This document shows, piece by piece, positions 36,672-49,132 of a stretch of 64,000 bases of DNA. The position numbers and the translations under genes are program-made. Below the pieces are notes generated by a model that was not told the origin of the DNA, did not search any database, and saw nothing but the letters and a program-made list of their open reading frames with translations. Every line of letters starts with the position of its first letter. Position 1 is the first letter of the stretch. Source of the stretch: Lepraria neglecta (lineage: Eukaryota; Ascomycota; Lecanoromycetes; Lecanorales; Stereocaulaceae); contig CM065648.1 in the NCBI GenBank assembly GCA_033220425.1, forward strand, positions 2,914,001-2,978,000. The letters are read 5' to 3'.

Positions 36672-38667
36672 CCTGAATGAGGATTTGGGGTGGTTGGAAG
36701 GGATCATAGGTGCGAGTTGACGGCCTTGGCCAGAGAATGTGGGAAAGATTAGTGAAAGAAAGGTGTGCAGGTTGCAGACGTAGATGTTGGACTGTTGAAT
36801 GCAATCAAGTTATGAAGAATACTGAATGAAAGAAGTGTGGTGGAGATTATCCTCCGACTGGCATTACCGATCACAAAAAGCAAAACTGAACGGAAAGAGT
36901 ATTTAGGAGACAGGTGTCAAGGAGAAGTGGATCCATATACTTCCCTTTCGGACATGATTGTGGTGTTTTCTCGCCGTAGAGGATGGCAGGAACAGTCATC
37001 AGTCATTGCAAACAGGCAAATCGCGGATGAATTATTAGGCCGTCTCTCACTCTTCGGCGACTTTGGAAGGATGAGGTAACGTGTGACTCGGGATTTTTGG
37101 GAAACTTGGAAAGGCTAGCTAAATACGGAAGAGATGTAAGATGTTAAGAGTATTATTTATGGGGACTTGATGAATATAGACGGCGTAGTATTCTCAAACA
37201 GAAGTCTCTTTGATTACTTTGACATTTTCATCTGGATAAAAGTTTGGCGATGAAGGAATTCTAGTAGGGCCAAAACAGCCCCGGCAGTATCCGCGCTGGG
37301 CTTACTCTATTTGGATTATTGCGGAAGCTTGGCGGTTTAGGCCAGTTTGGAAAGGTGATAGGGCTAAGTGGCATAGTACTAGGTAACTCTGGCGCAATGA
37401 TTTGCGCGGTTCCGGGCCGAGTTGGCCCCCGAATGAGGCAAGAATAGCGACGGCGTAGACTAAGTAAATTAAGTAATCGTTGAAGTTTCATCATCAATTA
37501 CGCGAACCACGGCCAATCACACGTGCATGTCAAGCTAATGCTTGTAATACGACCTCTGGCCTGCGTGTCAGCCGCAGCGTCCACACAAGTCATGTCAGCA
37601 ATTTGAGGTACAGCAGGATCCAGATAGCGTATGAGGGAACATTCCGGCTTTGACGATTGGATACCCTTCCATCATCGGGTGAGCTTGGGCTTCCTCGTAG
37701 GGCAGTCCGTGTTCTTGTTTTCTGATTTTCTCGTTTTCTCGCTTAGCCTGCCTCTATACTTGGTATCCCTCCTGCAGCCTGCCTTTTCGATGAGACAGAC
37801 CCTTCCCCGAGATACGAAAGTCAAAATTCAAAATACCCATCCGCTATCCTTCATCTATGATCCCGATGATTCCATCATGTTTCAATATAAGGGCCACCAT
37901 GTGGCGTATGCACGGTGTGCATCTCAGTTGTTACCGTCCTCCTCCCGCGGAAGGTGCAACCTGACCGCCGTCTTCGGCTGATCTTCATCCCAATTGACAC
38001 TCCATGCAACCCCATTGCTTTGATGCTTTAGGCACTCATACTCGGCCGACCCAACACGAGACTCTTCACACATCTTCACTTTTAGGCTAAGCTTGTTCCT
38101 GCATCGTACAAATCCTGCATGTGAGACGCCAATATCATCTTACTAGTCCAATACTAGTAACCTCGTCAGCGCCGATAGCTCCTCTATACTCATCCCACTT
38201 TTGTCGTTCCTCGGCTATGTGAGAGTGCCGTTTTGGAACCCAAAGCTACATGAGACGCCATGTGTACCTTGCAATAAACCCTGTCAGCCCACATGGCTTT
38301 CTTCCATGCTGAGCCAAGGAATCCTTCGACACGTGGAATCCGACGTCCTAGAATCAAAGTGTAATACAGCTAAGCCGTGATACTACCGGTCTTGGACTCC
38401 GTCATTGATCCCATCAAGCGAGTGCTGAGACATATTCTTGTCTGGACCGTTGGGGCCCAAACCAGTTACAGATCACTACAAGAATCCCATCGAACCCTGA
38501 TCTCAGGAACAAAATCTACTAGAACGCTTCTGGTCCTCGAGACCTTCTTACGCTCCCTTCATACCGAGGAGCTCCACTTTTTGCCTTCGTACGCGCATAT
38601 ATCTTGACCGACCTGCATTCACCCGAACCTATGCACCTAAGTTGACTTGCATTTAACTATTTCGAAT
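36672..38667. promoter_or_regulatory. Long divergent intergenic region between MFS gene and regulator
   Basis: Two kilobases lie between the divergent starts of the transporter and the Zn2Cys6 regulator. No gene is convincing. A proline-rich minus-strand frame at 37261-37497 could be a worn retroelement fragment but has no diagnostic motif. The last 250 bp before the regulator should be its promoter. Confidence 0.4.
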
Positions 38668-40574
38668 ATGTCTTTCGTCCAAGAAATGGCGACCCAGGTC
38701 AAGAGATTCGCATGTGACCGCTGTCATGGCCAAAAGCTTCGATGTCCACGTCCTGTTGACAACGGAGACTTGAATGCACCCTGCATACGGTGCCAGAAGG
38801 CTGGGACAGTGTGCAATATCAGTACTCCGTTGAAGACTGGTCGGCCTAGTAAAGCTTTGAAGCTTCAAGCTCGGACAGAACCTCATCCCCGGATCGTGTC
38901 ATCACCACTGAGTCGAGCCTCCAGCACTGATGCATCTGATGCTCCAACGACAAAGAAGAATACCAACATTGTTTGCAAAGCGCCATCAGAGAATACCACT
39001 AATGAGTCCCGAAATGCATCGAGTACTTCCTCAAGCTATCCTTCCTCCATATCTGGTGCTTCTCCTACGAAAGAGGCACTCCAAGTCTGCGATGATACCT
39101 CCATACCCATGGTAATGGATGAATATTCCGAATTTTTCGACTTCAATCTTGATTTCTCGGATTCGGTGGACATGAGCTTCTTTGGCAAAACCGAGGAGAA
39201 AGACAAATGTAAGTAGCCGAAAACAAATCCTGTAAACAGTTTCTAACGCCAAGATGCATAGGGGATTATACGATACCACAATGTCCTTCGATGACGAAGT
39301 CAAAGTCCATGGATCAGATCAATTTCCTGCCACACGACCCACCTATTCAGCTAGACTCAGCGCGTGACGAGTTCCTCTACCAATCACCCTCAACACTTGA
39401 CATGAATCTGCTAGATGACAGCATGATGGTTGACGACTCGACGTACTCCACCCCATCCTCTACATATATCTCACCAGCGGAAAGAGCATCCAGACAAAGT
39501 TCTTGCCTGCCCGAAGTTACACTTCAAGACACGTGCTACAGCCCTTCGGAAATGGCTCATATATTGGAAGATACAAGGATGCTTTTCCCATCACCTTGTC
39601 CTAACACTTCTCAACAAGACAACCCGATGCCCGAGAGACGGCGCAGACTTTCTGTCAGCAAATCATTGTCGACCTTGCGGACTGGCATTCTGGACTTTGG
39701 CACGAGTCAAACCGATGAGCTCAAACAAACCCAATCCATGCTACAGCTGCAGATCGAGATCTACGACTGCTCAGCAACAATAATCCACTCAGACACAACA
39801 TTCGAGATTGACAACCAGGGTTGCCAAAACCAATCTGGAGCCTTAGGCAAGCTCTTCTGTGCGACAGAGAAGTTCATCAAGCTCATCTCCGACACCTGTA
39901 GTCCTCAACATCCCACCACACCTCAGGCATCTACACTAATCTCACCCATGTCGGCCCGCTCGGCAGGATCGAGCAACACCACCATGGCGGTCGAAAAACG
40001 TCCATCTCTCAAACGTGGCGCATCCTCACCCGCTCTTGACGGTTCATTCGGGTCTTTTATGTTCGATGCCATGCCATCGTCAAAATGCGACGCTGCCTTC
40101 TCAAGCACTGCCGCTTTCCATTTAATGATGGCCTGTCATACACGCCTGCTTACCGCTTACGACACCATCATCAACAGCATCGGGGCACAACTATCCGACG
40201 CTTCAAATTCCGGCCGTCGCCCATCCACTGCCAGTCTCTCCATTGGCGCCTTCACCATCGAAAGTGGTACCTCTCTTGAGTCGCGCCTACACCTGCAAGT
40301 CATCTCGCATCAGCTAAGCAACCTGAGTGATGCACTACGTCGGGCTCTTCTCTCTTCGCGGTCACACCGCCAGGCTGAAGATTTCTCCTCCAGGGCCACA
40401 ATGAGGAGTCTCTATCAAGCACGACGACCAGCCACGCCACCGACGCTAGAGGAATCGGCCATGGAACTTGTAGAAGAACAAGAGATGATACTTCAGATGA
40501 AGATCAAGAAGATAAAAAACATGTCAAGCGAGCCACAAAACTCACGGAGAACCAGGTCGAGGATGGATAACTAG
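38668..40574 (+). CDS. Zn2Cys6 transcription factor, AflR-like (617 aa)
   Basis: Two exons, 38668-39208 and 39262-40574. The intron begins GTAAGT, has a CTAAC branch site and ends CATAG, and the phases agree. Residues about 13-45 form the binuclear zinc cluster: CDRCHGQKLRC, then a 13-residue loop and CIRCQKAGTVC. A basic linker (KTGRPSKALK) follows, then a Ser/Thr-rich region, an acidic patch (EFFDFNLDFSD) and a C-terminal helical region. The short N-terminal zinc cluster with a Ser-rich middle resembles AflR-type pathway regulators of polyketide clusters. It probably activates the hydrolase, PKS-NRPS and transporter genes. It marks the likely right border of the cluster. Confidence 0.9.
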
Positions 40575-41683
40575 AGCATTCACAAAATGATACCATTGGC
40601 ATTTGCAGCGAAATTTTTTGATGAGTTACCATAAAAACTGTATTACTATTGCGTGGGTGAAAACACGGACGGAACAGAGGGTGTGCGGTGAAATTGGGTG
40701 ATGAGTTGGCATGAATACTGCACTAATACCGGGTGAAATAGAGGATATCGGTATCGTTACTATCGATTGAATTAGCTCTTCACTATGACTCCATCAAAGA
40801 ATGAAACTTCTTACCTACATGAAACACCACTGATCGTCACGAGAGAGAGTATGAAAAGATGGTCTGACAGGATTAAATGCCGTGGGTCGGACAAGTAATT
40901 CCGAGAATTGTGCATTCTTCCTGCGCAATGAGAGACAAACCCACCGAGTCAAGGCTTTCCAGTATCGTCGGAGCTATAAGCCCTGCCTTCACTCTGGATG
41001 TATTGTCTATACGGGCCGGAAAATATCTACCCAGCGCCACTTTTGCTCGTTCTCGGTGCAATATTGGTCCGGTTCGGCGAGGTCCAGAAATAGACCTACC
41101 GAGTCAAAAATGTGAACAGACTTGGGGAGAATGGAATACGGGAAAGACACTAATCGGATCTTACTGAGAGGACGAGAAACAAACCTCTTACTTGTGTGTA
41201 TGACCAGCTAGAATTGCCATCATCCCGCCGCTCGCTCGCTTTTTGACTTCAGTCTCCTCTTCGTCCTATACATCATCCATTTTTGATCCAATACGCATTG
41301 GTTCTCAAACACCAGCCCATGGTAGGTTTGAGTAGTTGGGCTGAATCGGGCCAGTCCCCCGGACAGTCGCTAAAGAATCAGATGATCCTAAGCTCGTGGA
41401 CCTCACTTCTTATATCGTCTTGTACTCAAACATCCCAATTATTGCCAACGTGAGCTTTGAACTGAGCCAATGACTGGACTTCTCGAATTCCAGCAGCGCC
41501 CAAACAGAATATTTTTTTAGCCAAAGTACCCTTTAAAGCACGATGATATCACCAATATCAAAAGCACATCCTCGCAGTGTCCCAGTCTGAAATGATTGAG
41601 GTATATGGTGATATACTTTCTGAGGAAGAGTAGCATCTTTCACATCACATTGGCTTGCAAATCACACGAGTCTGCATTTTCTC
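40575..41683. other. Gene-free stretch right of the cluster
   Basis: No coding region recognised. Short frames at 40873-41167 lack motifs. Probably the right flank of the biosynthetic cluster. Confidence 0.4.
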
Positions 41684-42211
41684 ATGGCACAAGAAACCTA
41701 CCACGCGGCGTTCCCTCAGGTCCAAGCTTCCTCCCACATCTCCTACGGGCTACTATATGCCGAAGCTTGCGCCAAGCATCTGGCAGAGACATTCCATGCT
41801 AGTCGCGTTTATGTCCTGGCATCTGGCTCGCTAAGTAGGAGCACGGATGCCGTAGACCGGCTCAGTGCTGCATTGGACAACAAGGTGGGTGAGGGGACGG
41901 TAGTGGGAGTCATGAAATGCATCAGGCCCCATACTCATTATTCAGATGTCTTGAAGATTATCCAAGAAGCCAAAGACTCCTAAGCCGATTGCCTCATCAC
42001 GCTAGGTGCAGGTAGCCTGACAGATGCGCTAGACGCAGTATTTGGGGAGCTAGGTATGCCTAGAAGCTTGAAAGAAGTGGGGGCGGGAAGGCAGAAGTTA
42101 GAGGGGTTGGCGGTGGGAAGTCTGGAGGACAGGTGGTGCAAGACCAACCCGATCGCTTTGGAGAAGAAGGAGCAAGTAATGGAGATTCTAGAAATGGTCG
42201 TCGGTGAATGA
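41684..42211 (+). pseudogene. Remnant of an iron-type alcohol dehydrogenase / maleylacetate reductase gene
   Basis: From ATG at 41684 the frame matches the N-terminal NAD-binding half of the Fe-ADH family (SRVYVLASGSLSR, then the HTHYSDVLKI block). A TAA at 41981-41983 interrupts it, but the same frame continues at once with ADCLITLGAGSLTDA, the nucleotide-binding motif. It then jumps directly to the family's C-terminal end (ELGMPRSLKEVG, LEDRWCKTNPI, EQVMEIL) and stops at 42209. The whole metal-binding middle (roughly 200 or more residues with the His ligands) is missing. The gene has therefore lost an internal block and gained a stop, and is not functional. Confidence 0.8.
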
Positions 42212-42606
42212 TAGTAGAATGGTCTCAGGGTCTGGTGCTATCTGGATCATGGTAAGTGTGCGCAAAAGTCGACAGGCCTCACCACCTTTGCATATAGAGC
42301 TTTTATGTGGAGTTGATTAAGGAGACGTGGGCTTCGGACGAGGATGAATTAGACATAAGATACTCCCATCTGAGCAATGAGCGAACGGATTGTATGACCG
42401 ATGGAGCAAGAAAATGGGCATTGGGAGCTGCGAGAGCTAAGAAATGTGTCAAATCGTGACTCAATCTTTTAAAAAGGCTTGTGGGTTTAGGCTTCAGCTC
42501 TCTTATCATCCAGCGCTTCGTGGCTTCACTCCGGCACAATACGCCTAAGTTGCTGCCTTTTGACCATTGGAGACAACGTCCTTTGCAATTAAACTCCTTC
42601 ACAAAT

Positions 42607-43560
42607 TCAATGTCTCATGGCAAGACTTGGATCCGAAAGGGATCCGAAAGGGGGACTAATCCGAACCATCTCAAGCTGAGGTCGCCAGAGGCTCAGAGAG
42701 GCGACTTTTGAGCGTCTCGGCGACGATACTTCGTTGGGGAACTCAGAGGAGGCGAAAGGGACTGAAATTTCTTTCACAGACGGGATTGCGCCGAACAGCT
42801 TGGTTTCCTTCAAGCGATAGCCTCCTAATAGATTGCTCCCAGGATCTGTCAAGTCAATACAGGTAAGCTTGGGAAGAATTTGATCCCTGGCATCAGGGAT
42901 CCTGTTGAGTACTTGGTAGACGAAGCCAGCCTGCAGGTCGTAGCCTTCGAACAAGATCGACAACAGATTTGGGACAAAGTGTATTAAAATGGCGAGTAAA
43001 GTGTCTTCGTCGCCGTACTTTACAGCGAAAGCCCAGAAGTCTCTTTCGGATTCCCCATCCTCTAGTGGAGCGATTAGGCATTCGCTTTCGTTGCGGCAGT
43101 ACCGAAGAGCTCTATCTCTTCATCATTGTAGGGGCTGATGGAGACTTTCGTCGCACGCAGCTCGAGTCGTCTCATGTAAAGGCCTAAAAACATTTAAGGG
43201 TTAAGCTGCTCTTTCAGGTCTAAAGTTAAGTGATGAGATAGCTTTCAGGAGCCTAGAGGGGGCAAATTCCTCCCGGTTGCTCACGAAGCATAGTCTCAAC
43301 ACTCAGACTGCGATGTGAAGTAAGAGGGAAATGCTCTGAGAATATACATATTAATGCAAGGATTGATGAGGACATCCTTCAGAAGACTACCAATAGATCC
43401 GACTCTGGAATTGCTCAAGGTACTATACCGCCGAATGAGGGACCGATGCTGTGGTAGGAAACGTTTTGCCAGCCAGGCTACATTCCGCGAGACCTGAGCG
43501 AAGTTTTTCGAGGTCTTCTGGTAGGACAACCTGGAAAATCTCACATACGATTTCATTAGG
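42607..43560 (-). pseudogene. Decayed F-box-like gene
   Basis: At the 5' side, about 43560-43490, the minus strand reads PNEIVCEIFQVVLPEDLEKL, the pattern of a fungal F-box. The frame then shifts: FAQVSRNVAWLAKRFLPQHRSLI continues in another frame, followed by LLKDVLINP. A further frame at 42607-42963 (KLTCIDLTDPGSNLLGGYRL and following) looks like the leucine-rich repeat part. The layout resembles the better-preserved F-box gene at 45399-46799, so both may derive from one family. Stops and frame changes show it is not intact. Confidence 0.45.
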
Positions 43561-45398
43561 GAGGAGCGAGAAAATAGCCGTGACGACCTCTTCTCAACAA
43601 TCGTGCCATGTAAGACGCCTTGTAAGTTGATGAACGTGACAAGGGTGTGGTTGGCAAAGAGAAAGTGTTTGGCAGCTGACTCATCAAGTTTTCAACACCC
43701 ACGCGTTTACAGTTGGCCACTGCGGAATGATATTTTAGCTAGATGAGTTGATATATGAATCAAGTTCGCTGTATCCCGGATGTAGAAGTGTCAAACAATG
43801 GCTTTTGCATCGCCTCTTCGATAAGAGTGGAATTTATGCTCTTGAAGCTCTGTCTAGTGTCTCATTTTAAAAGATTCGACCGTCGATAAATACGGGCAAG
43901 CAGCCTATATCTAGAACATCGTCATAAACACCTTCAATTGTAGACTTGCAATGATTCATCCTTGTCAAATTGACCCCCAGCTTCTAGATCGTCTCAGAAA
44001 TACAGTAGCCAAGGTGATTAAAAAGATATCTAGGGTGTTCGGTTGTTATTCCGCAGGTCTGGCATTTGCCAACGATTTTCACTGCAGAAGCATAATCAGC
44101 ATCTTTTCCGGGATGCGGGTGGGCACATCTTGTGCGGGTCAAAGATTGCTAGACACGTGTGGGTCTGAAGTCATGCCAGCGGTGGTATCTAGTCAAATAT
44201 TACTACAGAAATAATAGGATAATCACCAGTCACGTCCTCCAATATCATGACAGCAAAATCTCATAGACGCAAGTTCAGCGCACTCAAATAGATATTATGC
44301 ACGTCAGTGTGAACGAAAGCCGCATCTAGAATTGCCTCAAGATCCCTAATTGTCAGCCTCCCACTCGTGGCCCCTCTTTCAATCTTTTGAGAAAGTAAGT
44401 AATCGGGCTATATTGATGGCGAAGACACTTGGGATCGTAGTACTGGTGTTCGTAACTCACAAAATCGAAATGATAGCCAGAAAACTCGGGCATGAAGTCA
44501 ATATCGAAACGACATTTCTGGAAGGCCACGCAAGGTCTGTGGCGGAAAACCCCAACGTAGCCTGTAATCTCAATCTTGCGTATCAATCATACGAGCCCCT
44601 CTTCCGTGTTATGCATCCATTTAAGACATGCCGTATAGGATTCCGAGTCGATGAGGTGGATGGACAGGGTTCCAGTGCTGTAGAGAACCCCACAAGCTTC
44701 GACGCGTAGTCGGATAGATTTTGATAGAAGGCTGATATCTGGATGTGGTGGGACCTAGCGATAGCTCGGACCAAAATTCTCTTCGTGCGGTATGACCAAT
44801 TTGTATATGGAGTTGCGGACTTCTCCTGGTAGTTGTAAGAAGGGAAAGGTATGCTCTCTAACGTGTTGGAAAGCCTCCTTAGCTCGGTCGAGGGCCTGCA
44901 TGTTGGTTGTAAAGGCTGAGCGAGTTGAGTGTGATAGGAGCTGCAGCAGAGTCCCGAAAGAAGATCTTGGATTTAGGCTATCTTGATCAAAGAGTCATAT
45001 GCGTGGGGAGGGAGGTGGGCTTGGCAATGCTTCAGTAGTCAAAGCCGAGAAGTCTTTAACAATCCATGTGAGTATTTATCATGTGATCTTCAAACTCCTC
45101 ATTCAGACATTTGCTCAACTACGCTTTTATAGGCAAGGTCGGTTTTGTTCTGAATATTTGCTTTCAGCAATGGGTTATAGCCTCAAATAGTTTGATTGAT
45201 CTTGTCCAGCCCTTTATCTCACAAGGTTGCTATCATGCATACCTAACCAACCTTATCCGCAAGTCCACTATTAATGTCACCATTTTCCTTGCCAAGCCTG
45301 CCCCATTGTTCGCCCATGATGCCCTAAATGGTCTTGCAGATTGTGCAATTCGCATGAGCCTAAATCCCCTTTATCACCATCGTCGGTTCTATCATTGT
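43561..45398. other. Gene-poor stretch between F-box remnants
   Basis: No intact gene. Minus-strand frames at 44353-44586 and 44583-44774 may be further decayed pieces of the same family, but they show no clear motif. Confidence 0.3.
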
Positions 45399-46799
45399 TC
45401 ATTTGACCGGCTCCCTGACCCTACTTTCCAGCCACTCTACCTTCTCAGCCAGTTCAACTCCTAGCATTGCAAAGTTAAGTTGGCCTAATGACTTGATCTC
45501 GATAGTGCGACTTGGCTTTACGCTGACTGTATGGGGTCCGATCTGGACAGTGCATTTATCAAGGGCCAGGGTGTGATGGTAGAGATCCGCATTAGCCTTC
45601 TCTTGAAACGCTATTATAGCCATGTACAAGCCCTGTAGCTGATTTCGGAATAGCGATCTCAACCTCTCAATTCTTAAGTACTCTATCGCGAACGGGAGGA
45701 TATCGACGAGGCTTGGAAAGGTGCCATCCTGCAGTAGAAGCATGGAAGCGCTGAGAGTGACGGATTTGAGAGAGAGGAACCCGTGGAAAGATCCAATGGG
45801 TTTAATACACGTATCAAACTCAAAACTCCACTCAAGCGTCTGGAGGGTGTCTCCGGCGTGTTGTTGCAGAGTATCAAGGAAGTGCTGCGGGTTACTATCG
45901 CCAGGCTTCAATGCTGGTTGATGAAGATGTTCACGGTGTTGACACGAGTCATAAGTGTCATTCGTATAATGAAAGTTTTTCAACCCATTCGTTCTTGCAA
46001 GCATTGAATCCAGACTCTGTGCAGAGATCAGACAGTCGTGCATGTCAATCGTTGTAACTTCCGACGACTTTAGCTCATATTGGCTCGGTTGCGGTAGCTC
46101 GCTGACGACACGTTTGCGAAACCCGCCAATTGTCTTGAGGTTAGGGACTGTCATGAGCGGTCGGAGCCAGAACAGAGATTTGTTGTAATCAAGGTAGCCT
46201 CTGGCCCCTATGGCGGCCTTGGAGAGTTTGGTGAGAGCTTGAGGACCGTGCTGTATACTTCTTGCCTTTAGAATCCGGTCCACTACCTGATTTGTGAGGT
46301 GATATGTTCCATGTTCACGCATCGTCGGTGTACTCACAGAAATACTCTCCAAGTTTGGGAACAGGCTTAGAACTAGTGCAATCAGTGCGTCCTGACCATC
46401 AACATTACGGCGTTGATCAAAGCAAAAATCGATGTCTTGAGGAAAGCAGAAGCTCGTAAAAGCTGCGAGAGTGCGGAGTCTTTCTTTGAGGCGTATTCGA
46501 TTCCGGTGTCCTATATTGATGGCTGTAGTGTAAAGCACTAGGTTCTTGAGATAGATGTTGAGCCACGGATCGGAACACAGGCCATACAATGTGACCCAGT
46601 ACTACTGGCTGGAACCAAGCATACAGGCGTTAACATTCAGCAACGAGTATCTTCTCTTGAGATTCGCATACTTACGAAGTCTCGCCTTAGCTAGAGCATG
46701 AATTTGATGACACGTGGCAGAGAATTCTTCGATGTCGTTGGGTGAAACGACCTGCAAGATTGTCAGCAGGATCTCTGGAGGGAAGGCGCTGAACGGCAT
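45399..46799 (-). CDS. F-box / leucine-rich protein, splice junction uncertain
   Basis: The start at 46799 encodes an F-box (FPPEILLTILQVVSPNDIEEFSATCHQIHALAKARL). A strong GTAAGT donor follows at 46675. The second part, in a frame open from about 46601 to 45399, begins LCSDPWLNIYLKNLVLY and carries leucine-rich segments such as LSLFPNLESIS, LMTVPNLKTIGG and FHGFLSLKSVTLSAS. F-box proteins link substrates to SCF ubiquitin ligases; many fungal F-box/LRR genes of this kind are of unknown role. The donor leaves phase 1, while the available AG acceptors (46609, 46605, 46602) do not restore the second frame. Either the true splice is different or the gene carries a small indel. Confidence 0.5.
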
Positions 46800-47946
46800 T
46801 TCGAGGTGTATCGATTGGAAACCAGATAGGGCCCAGGGGAAGCTGTCTCTAGCCTCAGGCAGGTAAGCTAGCTTTGAAGGAGAGAAGTCACTCAGATGTC
46901 GAAGTTCAGGAAGACAGTGTGTTTTGGTGACCTGTAAGTCGCATTGTCATTGACGGAGCAAGTTGCCGAGCGGATGTCTCTCGACACGTCCGGTGTTGAG
47001 AGGTGAGTTCAATGCTAGTCCCAGTATGCATAATGATTTCAAGAACTTTGATGGAGAAAGAAGAAGAAATTTCGTCCCAAGCCTCCCGGAGTCTCCTCAA
47101 GGCTACCGCTGCTAACACCATCGGATAGCCACCAGGGTGCAGATGTCTCAGGTCATAGTAACAAGTGTCCAAATTAGAATGCCTTTGGTAAAGGCTGCCC
47201 GTGTTCAGCATGGAAGTCTACATGACACAGAACCGCATACTCAACCCTGACGCAGTCGCCAGCCCTCAAGCCGAATTGATCCAATGCAGCCCACTTGACG
47301 ACTTAGTCGCCTTGGAAATCCAAATCCGCAACACATCCGCCCTGACTTGAATTGCCATTCTGAGCTTATTCGTTCAGCTTTCTGGCAGATTTTGGACTCA
47401 AACATTGAAGTTGCGGCTTGATGTAGGTCCTGAGTTAAGCCAATAACTTGACCTTTCACGCTCCTGCAGAGCCTGAATTAGACCAAAACCGGACATAGTA
47501 TTCATTCAAATATAGGAGTAGCATCAAAATTGGAGAGAAGCCTTGACCAGCATATCGGCCTGATTCCTTCGGAACGTAATGACTAGAGCTTGAGTACCTG
47601 CCAAGATGGCATTCAAGCTCTAGCATTCTTTGCAATGCCATCCAAGTATTGAAGGAGGCCGAAGACCGTGATGTTGCCGATTACTTGAGAATAAAGTGGC
47701 TTTGCTATGGTGATTTACCTATTCTATCGCATATTCACCATGATTTTAGCTCCCGTTGTCAACCTTCTCCAAACCCGGTTCTGTTCACCATTCACTAACG
47801 TCTTTATGGAAGAAAGCTGAACAGTCTACTTTGAGGCACTCACGAAGCTCGACAGTGCTTATGAAATGGATCCTGTCCTTGCTTGCGCCTGTCATACCTG
47901 ATCCCCTCATGGATCTTGAGCCCACGAGCTGGCGATGAATACCTGA
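46800..47946. other. Intergenic stretch with possible F-box debris
   Basis: Minus-strand frames at 46906-47211, 47241-47459 and 47456-47641 are open but show no family motif that I can defend. The LPELRHLSDFS segment near 46910 resembles the repeats of the neighbouring F-box gene. The right end should hold the promoter of the methyltransferase. Confidence 0.3.
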
Positions 47947-48849
47947 ATGCCCGAGACAAGCACATCAGACGGTATCATGCCTACACAAACTACCCAAACG
48001 CCAGCTCCTCCCTCCTCCAACAATGCCCCCAACGCAACCGACGTCGCCCGAACCTACTACAACTCCACCGACGCAGACACGTTCTACCACACGTTCTGGG
48101 GCGGCGAAGACCTACATATAGGCATCTACACCTCCGAAGACGACAGCATAGCCACCGCCTCACGGCGCACCGTCGAGCGTATGGCTGCAACCGTCGGGCC
48201 AATCACCTCTGAAACGAGGGTGCTCGATATGGGTGCTGGGTATGGTGGGGCTGCGAGATATCTAGCGAGGACGTATGGGTGTCATATTACGTGCTTGAAT
48301 CTCTCGGAAGTAGAGAATGAGCGGAATCGAGTGAAGACAAAAGAGCAGGGACTGAAGCATTTGATTAATGTTGTCGAGGGATCTTTTGAGAAGATGCCTG
48401 TGCCGGATCATGCGTTCGATCTGGCGTGGTCTCAGGACGCCTTTCTGCATTCTGGGGACAGGCCAGCAATTGTGGCGGAGATTGATAGGGTGCTGGTGAA
48501 AGAGCGAGGCAAGGTGGTATTTACGGACCCTATGGCCGCTAAAGGTGTAAGTCCAGAGGGTTTGAAACCTATACTGGCGAGGTTGCAGCTTGGGAGTTTG
48601 GGATCACTGGCTTCGTATCGTAGAGAATTTCAACAAAGGGGATTTAGCGACATGGGATTCGAGGAATTGACGGAGCAGCTTGTCAACAGCTACAGTAAAG
48701 TGCTGAAAGAGCTGGAACGTCAAGAAGAGCAATTAAAGGGGAAGATCTCAGATGAGTATGTGAAGAACATGAAGACTGGACTAAGCCAATGGGTCAATGG
48801 TGGCAAGAACGGGCAGCTTTGCTGGGGTATTATGCATTTCCAACGATGA
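47947..48849 (+). CDS. SAM-dependent methyltransferase, sarcosine/dimethylglycine N-methyltransferase-like
   Basis: Single exon, 300 aa from the ATG at 47947; the ATG at 47977 is an alternative. The entry region DVARTYYNSTDADTFYHTFW followed by GGEDLHIGIY is typical of glycine/sarcosine/dimethylglycine methyltransferases. Motif I is VLDMGAGYGGAARYLA. SQDAFLHSGDR and LVKERGKVVFTDPM match later Methyltransf_11 motifs. The family methylates small amines (for example on the way to glycine betaine) or, in related groups, sterols and other small molecules. The fungal substrate is not known. No targeting signal is visible, so it is probably cytosolic. Confidence 0.8.
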   Translation: MPETSTSDGIMPTQTTQTPAPPSSNNAPNATDVARTYYNSTDADTFYHTFWGGEDLHIGIYTSEDDSIATASRRTVERMAATVGPITSETRVLDMGAGYGGAARYLARTYGCHITCLNLSEVENERNRVKTKEQGLKHLINVVEGSFEKMPVPDHAFDLAWSQDAFLHSGDRPAIVAEIDRVLVKERGKVVFTDPMAAKGVSPEGLKPILARLQLGSLGSLASYRREFQQRGFSDMGFEELTEQLVNSYSKVLKELERQEEQLKGKISDEYVKNMKTGLSQWVNGGKNGQLCWGIMHFQR

Positions 48850-49132
48850 CCTTGGTTATTTTGCGCATCCGTAGAGCACGTAGAAGACAACTGTTTCACA
48901 GTAGATCTTGGTAGAGAGCCAAGGTCTTCTACCAATATTGTAGAAATTTACAATTTCATGAATGCTATCAAGGGAAGACCGAGAACGCCTTTCAAGTCTT
49001 CAATCGCCTTCCTTAAGCCAAATTGCCACCATGTTTTCGGGTTCGTTTGAATGTATGCCTTCGCCACAGGCTCACCGATTTCTTCAATCGTTCAAAATTT
49101 TCACCAAGCGAATACTTACACAAGGTTCCAAC

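Noticed and set aside
37261-37497. Proline-rich minus-strand frame as a possible retroelement gag fragment
   Set aside because: The composition is suggestive only; no zinc knuckle, protease or reverse-transcriptase motif and no terminal repeats were seen.
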